The position numbers and the translations under genes were made by a program. 34,119 bases of DNA from a virus. Under the pieces are notes generated by a model that searched no databases, was not told the origin of the DNA, and saw only the letters and a program-made list of their open reading frames with translations. Shown here piece by piece: positions 16,238-23,413 of this stretch (position 1 is its first letter; every line of letters starts with the position of its first letter). Location of the stretch: the IMG/VR virus record IMGVR_UViG_3300022752_000217, positions 1-34,119 of that record; one strand, given 5' to 3'.

Positions 16238-16561
16238 CTATTTAAATTGAAAAATTTTATTTATATTTTCATATTCACTAATAATTATAGGAATCCTATT
16301 AGCATTAGGGATTCTTATTTGGGATCCAATTTTAGGAAATAATGTATCTGCAGAAGTTATATCAGTATTAGCTCTAGCAATTATCCACCATAAATCTGAA
16401 TTTTTATAGTAAGTTTGAGCTAAAGTATCATATCTATCTCCTTGTGTAATGTACACATAGATATCTTGAGAATTACGAGGAATAGAAGGGTATTTTAAAT
16501 TAATATATCTTCTTGGACCATCAGGAGTTGATACAATAGAAATAAATGAATATCTAGCCAT
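16238..16561 (-). CDS. Baseplate wedge protein, gp53-like with LysM fold, 107 aa
   Basis: The segment at about residues 33-95 (DIYVYITQGDRYDTLAQTYY, then DLWWIIARAN and then GSQIRIP) has the LysM-like pattern found in T4 gp53 and related small baseplate and tail proteins: a 'large interval' strand, two helices with the WW/IIARAN core, then a final strand. T4 gp53 is 196 aa, so this is a short version. Its ATG lies inside the last eight bases of the upstream 774-aa gene, indicating translational coupling. It most likely joins baseplate wedges or binds the central spike region. It should not be read as a peptidoglycan-binding lysin. Confidence 0.68.
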   Translation of the reverse strand: MARYSFISIVSTPDGPRRYINLKYPSIPRNSQDIYVYITQGDRYDTLAQTYYKNSDLWWIIARANTDITSADTLFPKIGSQIRIPNANRIPIIISEYENINKIFQFK

Positions 16562-18878
16562 TGGTTTTTATTTTTTGGTAAATATAACTATTTGCAGTGT
16601 TAAAATAAGATTCAGGTCTAAAGTTATGGATAGGAGTAAACTTAACCCCGGATACTTTAATATATTTTGGAGCTTGTTTTCCTTCTTTTGTTTCCCAAGG
16701 AGATTCATCCATAACTTCATATGTAACCCCATTCATTATTCCCCACTGCCCGTACACATAATTACCTATGGTTAATCTATGTAAATTACCAGCCATATAT
16801 CCTGCACTTGTGTATGTAGGAGCCATAGACGCTGCTAATGCATTTAGTTGCAAATACATAGTATCAAGATTAGATTCATTATCAGCTACGATAGTAAATC
16901 CAAAATTTATATCCCTAGTAAAATTATTATATTTATAAAACTTTTCTCCTCGCCCCATATAAGATTGAGCACTCCATTCATTATTAAATGAATCTTGTAT
17001 AGTATCTATATATGCTCTAAATTTGAGAGTCATACTGCTATCTGAAGGAGAGGTTGGGTTTACTATTTCAATGCGAAAATCAATTAAATCATATCCACTA
17101 TTAATAGGGGCAGATTTACGTTTTTCAGCTGAACTGTAATATATTTTATCAATTATTTTAGCATCATCCCCTATATAATTTGAGGATGTCGTAACCATGT
17201 CATATACTGTATACTTTCCTTCAGGAGCATCATTAAATCCTCTAATTTTACGACTAGTCTCTCTAAAATCAGGTGCTATACCTCTAAGATATTGATTTAA
17301 CATATAAGATAAATTCCCTTCACTATCATAATAATACCCAGCATTTTTATCTAAGTTAGCTAAATATCCTTTTTTATGGTGTTTTGGAGATACTGTATAT
17401 GGTTCATTTAAGTTATCATTAAATAAAGTATTTTCTGAGGAATATTGGCCTAAAATAGTTCCTGGAGAGGTATCCCCTGTATCTTTAGCCCCAACAGCAA
17501 CTACATGTCCTAGTACAGGATCATATATAGGATCTACTACTATTTGTCTTCCATTACCGTCAACTCCTGGAGTTGTACCTATACCAGCAGCACGTAAACG
17601 TTCATTTATAGAAGAAGTATATGATATATCTGATGGAGATATATTAGTTTGGTATACAGTTCCTTTAGTAAGATATGTTTTAAATCCTATTGCAGGTAAT
17701 AAAGATCCTGATTGATATATGTTTTGTTCAGGAGTAAAATTGTATGCGTAAGAAATGTATCCTTGGGGATTTATTAATCCATTATTTCCATTTGAAGCTG
17801 TAATTGTAATCTGTTGAGCAGATATAGAATTAAATTTATATGATGCTCCAACAGGTAATTGAAATAAAGATTGGTTTATTTTATTTATGTCTTTTCCTTG
17901 TGAAAGATAATCTTTTATATCATCTCTAACTTCTAAAGTAATATTTCCTGAATTATTTACTTTATAAACTGAGTAATTAAAATTGTATTGGTATGAATTT
18001 TTTCCATCAGTGATTAAAAAGTTAGGTAAGTTTTCAAAATTAGTAACACCATTAGGACTTAAATATATGTATTGTTCAGATGCTTGAATAGGGGTTATAA
18101 ACTTAGTTCGTTCTATTTGAATTTCTTGTTTTCCAACTAAATAATCTTTTGGTTTAGGTATTAATGTTTTTAAAGGAACACCATCATTTCCGGTTGCAAA
18201 TTTAATTTTAGTTTTCCCAATTCCTAAATTTGAATCTGATCCACCTCCATAAGAAATTAAAACGTTATTTTCTAATGTAGGATTTAAATTATATCCTTTA
18301 ACAAAAGCAAAATTGTTTTCTCCATTATTTGATGGTATAAGAGTAGCAAGTCTAACTAATCTATTATTGTTTATATCTATTCTTCCAGTAAGTTGGTTTT
18401 GAGATATAACATCTTGATATTTGTTAATAGATAAATTAGATATTAACCCTGTAGGATCTAAACCTTGTTTATTTAAATGACCTCCAGCCCATACTATTCC
18501 AGCTTCAGCTAATGTAGATAATGGAGTATATGCTCCTTCATTCAAAGCACCCCCAGCATAACCTAATCCTTTAGAAGCTTCTGTTTTTGTTCCTACTCGA
18601 GAAAGCAAATTTTGTTTTGCAACAAATAAAAGTCCACTTGGATTTTTAATGTCTACAAAATATTTTGCTAAACGAGCAACGTCTTCAGCAGCTTCTATTG
18701 GGGCTAATATTCCTCCTCTTAAAACAAAATCATTGTAAAAAGATGGATTTTGTATTTTAAGAGAAATTCCTTTAGAAATGTATGGTTGATTACTACTTCC
18801 CCCTTCTGGTCTGTCTTTACCAAATTTAAGTGATTTTAGTTGGGTATCCCCATTATTTAATTTTAGTAAAAGACCCAT
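16554..18878 (-). CDS. Large tail/baseplate structural protein, 774 aa
   Basis: The C-terminal 250 residues contain YDLIDFRIEIVNP, then TLKFRAYIDTIQDSFNNEW and DINFGFTIVADNESNLDTMY, and then a tail-tube-like stretch (HRLTIGNYVYGQWGIMNGV, YEVMDESPWE). Alternating strands of this sort are found in baseplate proteins that cap or initiate the tube (T4 gp48/gp54 role). The N-terminal part (LRGGILAPIEAAEDVARLAKYF) is more helical and may be a separate domain. No catalytic motif is visible. Its position between the tape measure and the gp53-like gene supports a baseplate role; the specific equivalence to gp48 or gp54 is only a suggestion. Confidence 0.55.
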   Translation of the reverse strand: MGLLLKLNNGDTQLKSLKFGKDRPEGGSSNQPYISKGISLKIQNPSFYNDFVLRGGILAPIEAAEDVARLAKYFVDIKNPSGLLFVAKQNLLSRVGTKTEASKGLGYAGGALNEGAYTPLSTLAEAGIVWAGGHLNKQGLDPTGLISNLSINKYQDVISQNQLTGRIDINNNRLVRLATLIPSNNGENNFAFVKGYNLNPTLENNVLISYGGGSDSNLGIGKTKIKFATGNDGVPLKTLIPKPKDYLVGKQEIQIERTKFITPIQASEQYIYLSPNGVTNFENLPNFLITDGKNSYQYNFNYSVYKVNNSGNITLEVRDDIKDYLSQGKDINKINQSLFQLPVGASYKFNSISAQQITITASNGNNGLINPQGYISYAYNFTPEQNIYQSGSLLPAIGFKTYLTKGTVYQTNISPSDISYTSSINERLRAAGIGTTPGVDGNGRQIVVDPIYDPVLGHVVAVGAKDTGDTSPGTILGQYSSENTLFNDNLNEPYTVSPKHHKKGYLANLDKNAGYYYDSEGNLSYMLNQYLRGIAPDFRETSRKIRGFNDAPEGKYTVYDMVTTSSNYIGDDAKIIDKIYYSSAEKRKSAPINSGYDLIDFRIEIVNPTSPSDSSMTLKFRAYIDTIQDSFNNEWSAQSYMGRGEKFYKYNNFTRDINFGFTIVADNESNLDTMYLQLNALAASMAPTYTSAGYMAGNLHRLTIGNYVYGQWGIMNGVTYEVMDESPWETKEGKQAPKYIKVSGVKFTPIHNFRPESYFNTANSYIYQKIKTNG

Positions 18879-18889
18879 TTAAATTAATT

Positions 18890-19186
18890 TTACTGTGGTA
18901 AATTATTCAAATATGGCAAACCTTGTCCACCCGGTGATACAGGAGGAATAATTCCATTTATATCTAACAGTGATGGAAGTGGAATTTGGTTTGGTGTTCC
19001 ATCTTGATAAGCATTATAATCAGCAGTTACTTGACCTGTATTAGCACCATTTAATGAATATCCAGGTTGGTTTCCATCAGCATGTAATTTTGATTGCTGT
19101 GTTGCAAGTGGATTGACTATTGGAGTAGCTCCATCATAAGCTGTAAAAGCAGATCCTTGAGTTGTTAATTTAGTTAAAATTCCCAT
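18890..19186 (-). CDS. Small Gly/Pro/Asn-rich virion protein, 98 aa
   Basis: Not recognised. The sequence is poor in charged residues and rich in Gly, Pro, Asn, Gln and Leu (GNQPGYSLNGANTGQ; PGGQGLPYLNNLPQ), suggesting an extended or disordered protein. There is no membrane segment. It is preceded by an exact ATATTTATAAT element and followed by the 774-aa baseplate gene after 11 bases, so it probably heads the baseplate transcript. A role as a small baseplate component or assembly factor is inferred from context alone. Confidence 0.6.
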   Translation of the reverse strand: MGILTKLTTQGSAFTAYDGATPIVNPLATQQSKLHADGNQPGYSLNGANTGQVTADYNAYQDGTPNQIPLPSLLDINGIIPPVSPGGQGLPYLNNLPQ

Positions 19187-19199
19187 AATTATTTATTTT

Positions 19200-19210
19200 A
19201 TTATAAATAT
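19200..19210 (-). promoter_or_regulatory. Late-promoter-like element ATATTTATAAT before the baseplate block
   Basis: Exact copy on the coding strand, 13 bases from the ATG at 19186. It lies between the tape measure stop codon and the 98-aa gene, and would drive the baseplate genes down to about 12.2 kb. Confidence 0.6.
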
Positions 19211-19216
19211 TACATT

Positions 19217-21943
19217 TTACTGAATTAGCACGGCTGCTTCATTTCTTTTATTTACTGCAGCAATTAACCTATCAAATTTATCTCCCATATCGTTAAAAGC
19301 AGGTGGTTCTTTTTTAGGTGAAGTTTTATTTGAAACAGATATAGCACCTTTAGGAGCAGACATTACATCATCTCCTTTTTTAAATAAATCTGTTCCTGCT
19401 ATTACTGTATCTTTATTGTTTAATTGAATAGCTCCTTCAGGTCCAAATAAAGTACGTTTACCATATCCTGATGATCCATCTCCTGGTGACATAATGTCAT
19501 TACCTTTAGACATAAGGGAAGCTCCTAAAGCTATAACTCCGGCAGCCGCTCCTGCTCCTAATAACCAACCAATATAAGGAATCTTAGCAGCAGATTCATA
19601 TGCAGACATTGCTGCGCTGGCTATACTTTTAAATGCATCTTTTATAGTAATAAGGAGTCCTATTCGTTTTATTGCATTGATAGCAGTTTCTATACCAAGT
19701 TGAAGTTTTTCAATAGCTAATTTTCCTTTTTCTATTATAAAGTTTTTAGTATTAATAAGAAATTCACTATTTAAAACTCCTATAATAGCATTTTTAGTAG
19801 CTAAATAGGCAGTTGATAAAGTATTTTTAATTTTTTGATATGCATTTCCTAGTTTTTCCTGAATATTAGTTAAAATAACAGTATCTAAAGTTTTATTTTT
19901 ATAGAAATTAGCAGCTCGTGATTGAGCTACACTTTCTTTTTGAAGCATATTATGTGCTTTAACAGCAGCAGCTGCTTGTTTATCAGTTACTAACCCTAAT
20001 TTTTTAGCTATGTTTGATCTTCCTTCAACAGTAAAAATAGCAGTTTTAGTAGCTAAATAAGCTTTATTTATTGCTTGAATAGAAAACATAAGAGTTTTCC
20101 AGTAAAGTAATCCTTTAATTAAAGGGCTTAAAAAACTAATAATTTGACCAAATACTCCTACTATAGGTCCTACAATTTTAAATATATCGCTTAAAACATC
20201 AAAAACAGGCATTAAAGCATTTCCTATGTTAACGAATATTTCTTTAAGTTTTTCTACAGTTTTATTAAATCTTTCTTGAATACTTTGTTGTTCATAAAGT
20301 TCAGCATTTGCATCTTTACCTAATTTTGCTTGAATTTCAGATTGAGATAAACCCTGTGCTCTTAATTCATTATATCGTTCTTGTGCTGATTGGCCCTCTT
20401 TAGCTCCTAATTTTTGGAGCATAACTTGATCAGTTAAAGATTTAGCTAATTCATCACGAGTCATTCCAACAGATTTAGCTAATGCATCTTGTTGGATTAC
20501 ATTCATTTTGCCAAAGTCAGCAGCTGATCCTAATTGTTTTGCAACTTCAGCAGCTGCGTCTGCGGTTTGACCATTTAAAGCTAATGCTCTAGCACGTTCA
20601 AAATTTAAATTCTTTCCAACTAATAGTTCAGCACTTAATTCATTTTCAATAGATGACTCAAATTGAAGTAAACTTTCAGATATTTTTTCAGTTTGTTCAA
20701 GACTTAATCCAAATTGTCTTGCTTTAATAGCAGCTTCAGCTAATTTTTCAACACTTCCTCCTAAAGATAATTTTAAAGCATCACTAGCTTTTGATATGTC
20801 TTTAAGTATTTGTTTTTCATTAATAGCTAATTTATTTCTACCAGCATATGCTCTAGCAGCACCTAATAACTTTTCATTAGTTTCATCTAATGTGTCATTG
20901 TTTAAAGTAGCTATTCGTTGAATACCAAAAATTTCATCATTAGTTAACCCAGCCATTTCCCTCATTTTAGTGAAAGTGACTAAATCTTTTTCTGTTAATT
21001 TAACTCGAGCACCTATAGAAGCATTTACTGCTAGAAGACTTTCTTGTAAATCTTTTGTATTTACATTAGTATTATACGATGCATTAGCTATACCAGTGAG
21101 TTCTCTTCTAAGATCTAAAGCTTCAGAATAAGTGATATTCATCTTTTTAGCCATATCTCCTGAACCATCATCTATCTGCTTCATAGCATCTAAAGTAAGC
21201 AGTATTGAAGTTTGAAGAAGGTTAGTAAATGAAAGAGCATCCTTTAAATTATTGCCTAAAATTTTAGTAAAAGTAGACATAGGTTTAAAGTCTTTATCTC
21301 CTATACTTGCTGCTTCTTGACCTAATTTTTGAGTTTTATCTACAGCGTCTGCTATACCTAAATTAATACCGGTTTTACCTAAAATTTTATCTAATCCTTT
21401 AGCTAAAATTACTGATGCCCCTAATTGTTTATTAGTTTCTTCATGTGTCTTTAAAACTCCTTTAAGACCTTTTTCATAATCATTTAAGGAATCTATAACT
21501 GATTGGATTTCTCTTTTTTGTTTTTGACTTAAACCTCCTAATTTTATAGCTTGTTTAAGTTCTTCTCTTTGGGCTTTAAGTTTTTCTTGGGCTTTTTCTA
21601 CACTTTTTTTATCTAAAGACGCTTCTCCTCTTCTTACTAAAAGGGTTTCTCGAGCAGTAGTAGAAATTTTGCTTATAATACTTCGAGAAGAAGCAAGGTA
21701 TTTATTTTGTTCTGATAACTCATTAACTGAGTCTTTAAAAGATTGGGCTATATAATTTAAAGAATTACTAACTTTATCTACTTTATCTTGAAATGTAGCT
21801 AATTGATCATTCCATTCATCTAACCCAGCATTTCCTGATTTTAATGCATTTATAACCCTTTCTAAAGATTTTTGGCCAACTTGATCTAATGAAGCTTTAA
21901 GACGATTAAGTTTCTTTTCTATTTCTTTTATATCATCAGTCAT
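19217..21943 (-). CDS. Tape measure protein, 908 aa
   Basis: Sets tail length and is ejected with the DNA. The N-terminal 180 residues are charged coiled coil (SLDKKSVEKAQEKLKAQREE). The middle is a helical Ala/Leu/Lys-rich region (LAEAAIKARQFGLSLEQTEKI). A hydrophobic segment follows (LMPVFDVLSDIFKIVGPIVG, continuing to GLLYW), with a second at 788-812 (IGWLLGAGAAAGVIALGASLM). The C-terminal part has the GNDIMSPGDG and GPEGAIQLNNKDTVIAGTD motifs common in tape measures. Using the usual rule of about 0.15 nm per residue, a tail near 135 nm is expected (inference). The gene directly follows the frameshifted assembly-protein pair, the classic position, and is preceded by an ATATTTATAAT element. 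Confidence 0.92.
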   Translation of the reverse strand: MTDDIKEIEKKLNRLKASLDQVGQKSLERVINALKSGNAGLDEWNDQLATFQDKVDKVSNSLNYIAQSFKDSVNELSEQNKYLASSRSIISKISTTARETLLVRRGEASLDKKSVEKAQEKLKAQREELKQAIKLGGLSQKQKREIQSVIDSLNDYEKGLKGVLKTHEETNKQLGASVILAKGLDKILGKTGINLGIADAVDKTQKLGQEAASIGDKDFKPMSTFTKILGNNLKDALSFTNLLQTSILLTLDAMKQIDDGSGDMAKKMNITYSEALDLRRELTGIANASYNTNVNTKDLQESLLAVNASIGARVKLTEKDLVTFTKMREMAGLTNDEIFGIQRIATLNNDTLDETNEKLLGAARAYAGRNKLAINEKQILKDISKASDALKLSLGGSVEKLAEAAIKARQFGLSLEQTEKISESLLQFESSIENELSAELLVGKNLNFERARALALNGQTADAAAEVAKQLGSAADFGKMNVIQQDALAKSVGMTRDELAKSLTDQVMLQKLGAKEGQSAQERYNELRAQGLSQSEIQAKLGKDANAELYEQQSIQERFNKTVEKLKEIFVNIGNALMPVFDVLSDIFKIVGPIVGVFGQIISFLSPLIKGLLYWKTLMFSIQAINKAYLATKTAIFTVEGRSNIAKKLGLVTDKQAAAAVKAHNMLQKESVAQSRAANFYKNKTLDTVILTNIQEKLGNAYQKIKNTLSTAYLATKNAIIGVLNSEFLINTKNFIIEKGKLAIEKLQLGIETAINAIKRIGLLITIKDAFKSIASAAMSAYESAAKIPYIGWLLGAGAAAGVIALGASLMSKGNDIMSPGDGSSGYGKRTLFGPEGAIQLNNKDTVIAGTDLFKKGDDVMSAPKGAISVSNKTSPKKEPPAFNDMGDKFDRLIAAVNKRNEAAVLIQ

Positions 21944-21956
21944 TTAAATGATTTTT

Positions 21957-21967
21957 ATTATAAATAT
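21957..21967 (-). promoter_or_regulatory. Late-promoter-like element ATATTTATAAT before the tape measure
   Basis: Exact copy on the coding strand, 13 bases from the ATG at 21943, placed just before the stop of the frameshifted reading frame at 21971. Confidence 0.6.
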
Positions 21968-21970
21968 AAG

Positions 21971-22285
21971 TTATTTATATTTTACTGTTGATTTTTGGGG
22001 AGAAGAATTTTTTAAAAATTCAGGAGCAGTTACTTTTCCATCAGACCCAATTACTGTTTTAGCATTTCCACCTTTACTTTGACTTTCAACAGCTGCTTTT
22101 TCTTCATCGTAAAAATTTTGAATTTGTTTAAAGGTAAATTTACGAAGCCAAATTGGCATATTATAAATAGTATGCCAATCATAACCACCTTTTCCGTGGA
22201 AAACTATTTGATGAATTTGAGTAAATATAGCAGCTCTAGCTTGAGGTGCTATATCAGAAGTCAGGCCAAAAAAAGTTAAGTCCAA
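21971..22285 (-). CDS. Second reading frame of the tail assembly protein, probably made by frameshift
   Basis: The frame encodes GLTSDIAPQARAAIFTQIHQ, then FHGKGGYDWHTIYNMPIWLRKFTFKQIQNFYDEE, a well-formed helical sequence, so it is surely translated. It has no ATG near its beginning: the only candidate before the conserved part is TTG at 22285, and the first ATG is at residue 43, inside the KGG...NMPIWLR block. It overlaps the end of the gp26-like gene by about 30 bases in the +1 frame. Ribosomes could enter it from that gene at a T7 run, giving a fused protein of about 330 residues. It lies directly before the tape measure, where G/GT-type chaperone frameshifts occur. Independent TTG initiation is the alternative. 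Confidence 0.7.
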   Translation of the reverse strand: MDLTFFGLTSDIAPQARAAIFTQIHQIVFHGKGGYDWHTIYNMPIWLRKFTFKQIQNFYDEEKAAVESQSKGGNAKTVIGSDGKVTAPEFLKNSSPQKSTVKYK

Positions 22286-22982
22286 TTGGGATATTGACTC
22301 TATCGCTACTTTCGTCGGGAAAAAAAGTTAGATCAACATCGGGTTGAATCTCTCTAATATATTCTCTTAAAGCCCTAGAATCTTGGGCTAAAAGATAATT
22401 GTCTACAAATTCTCGAATATCTTTTTTATCCCTTTGACCATTAACAGACGTAATAATGTATTTTAATCGAGTTGAAAGTTCTGGAGAAGCATCACGATTA
22501 ATCTTTTTTAAGCCTTCTAACTCACGATTAACATCTTGTTCGTCTTTATGGGTTAAAAATTTAAATGTAATTAAATTACCTGATTTAGGGAGAGCAAAAG
22601 TAAATTCGTTTGTACGGTCTTTAAATAATTCTTCTTTTAATGGTTTATTTTCAATTTGAGATAAATCTACTGTATGGGTTTCATTTAAATAATTAAAAGT
22701 ATATTCAGCACCATATCCTAAAATACGAGCAGCAATCATAATTGCGTTTTTATCACCAATTAATAGATCATCATAATTAATTTTAGATACAACTAATGAT
22801 TTTAATAACTTATCAATTACAGTACCATTGTTTATATATGATTGGTTTGTAAGAATATCTTCTTCTTTAGCAGTCATATATTTAATTTCAATAACGCCTT
22901 TTGCTAATTCAGAATCTTCAGGATAAAGCAAGCCTTTTGATGGCAATTCAACTGTTTCAGTTGGCAATTTAAATTCACTCAT
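22254..22982 (-). CDS. T4 gp26-family baseplate / tail assembly protein, 242 aa
   Basis: The sequence KGVIEIKYMTAKEEDILTNQ, then VIDKLLKSLVVSKINYDDLLIGDKNAIMIAARILGYG is the pattern I associate with the T4 baseplate gp26 family (Pfam T4_baseplate), whose members lie before the tape measure in many T4-like phages. The C-terminus reads VNIPIGLNFFWPDF. T4 gp26 is needed for baseplate hub assembly. Near its end are two runs of seven T, and the second allows entry into the overlapping downstream frame. This makes it a candidate for the 'G' partner of a G/GT-type tail chaperone pair. The start at 22982 has no Shine-Dalgarno sequence, like the other genes here. Confidence 0.75.
   Translation of the reverse strand: MSEFKLPTETVELPSKGLLYPEDSELAKGVIEIKYMTAKEEDILTNQSYINNGTVIDKLLKSLVVSKINYDDLLIGDKNAIMIAARILGYGAEYTFNYLNETHTVDLSQIENKPLKEELFKDRTNEFTFALPKSGNLITFKFLTHKDEQDVNRELEGLKKINRDASPELSTRLKYIITSVNGQRDKKDIREFVDNYLLAQDSRALREYIREIQPDVDLTFFPDESSDRVNIPIGLNFFWPDF
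22266..22277 (-). other. Candidate +1 / -2 frameshift site (AAC TTT TTT TGG)
   Basis: In the gp26-like frame the codons are AAC TTT TTT TGG CCT GAC TTC TGA. A tRNA-Phe on the second TTT can move one base forward and still read TTT, after which GGC CTG ACT continues in the open downstream frame. A two-base backward slip gives the same result. The zero-frame stop follows four codons after the last TTT. A second T7 run at 22320-22326 in the same overlap is an alternative site. Confidence 0.55.
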
Positions 22983-23023
22983 AATTTTTATTTGTTATAA
23001 CTTTATTGTCTTATATACATATA

Positions 23024-23395
23024 TTAAAGAGTAGAAATGTTATCAGGATTTACATTATATGATAAAACTCCTTTTACTTTTAATATTTCTTTGCGTATGT
23101 CTTCCATTTTTGAACGATCAAAACCACCTTTTGCAATCCAAGGATGACCATCTACTTTAATTGTCATTATAGTTTGAAATTTTTCTGTGTTTTGTTCATT
23201 ATATGGCATTGGTTCTTTTGAAGATGCTACTGTAACTCCTGGAATAGAACGAATATCAGAGAATATTTCTTTTTGAGGGCGTTGTTTAATGTTAGAAATT
23301 AACATTCCTACCATTTTAAATTTGTCTTGGTATTCCTCGTTTAGTCGCTTGTTAAGCTCCTCTTTAACTAAAGTACGTAAATGGTTTAGTTTCAT
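23024..23395 (-). CDS. Hypothetical protein, 123 aa, with basic amphipathic N-terminus
   Basis: Not recognised with certainty. Two similar alpha/beta halves are suggested by SDIRSIPGVTVASSKEP followed by IMTIKVDG, and EDIRKEILKVKGVLSYNVN, as in ferredoxin-like folds. The N-terminus MKLNHLRTLVKEELNKRLNE is an amphipathic helix ending in L-N-E, a possible cleavage site of a T4 gp21-type prohead protease, which would mean packaging in the capsid (inference). An exact ATATTTATAAT element lies three bases from its ATG, so expression is probably late. It is the gene directly after the T9SS-type protein gene. Confidence 0.6.
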   Translation of the reverse strand: MKLNHLRTLVKEELNKRLNEEYQDKFKMVGMLISNIKQRPQKEIFSDIRSIPGVTVASSKEPMPYNEQNTEKFQTIMTIKVDGHPWIAKGGFDRSKMEDIRKEILKVKGVLSYNVNPDNISTL

Positions 23396-23398
23396 ACT

Positions 23399-23409
23399 AT
23401 TATAAATAT
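23399..23409 (-). promoter_or_regulatory. Late-promoter-like element ATATTTATAAT after the T9SS-type gene
   Basis: Exact copy on the coding strand, only three bases from the ATG at 23395 and four bases beyond the stop codon of the 819-aa gene. If it acts as a -10 element, the transcript would begin inside or at the start of the coding region, so the mRNA would be leaderless. Confidence 0.5.
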
Positions 23410-23413
23410 TGCA

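Noticed and set aside
16238-16561. The LysM-like protein as a cell-wall-binding lysin
   Set aside because: Its place among baseplate genes and its small size fit the LysM-like fold of gp53-type baseplate proteins; no catalytic domain is attached.
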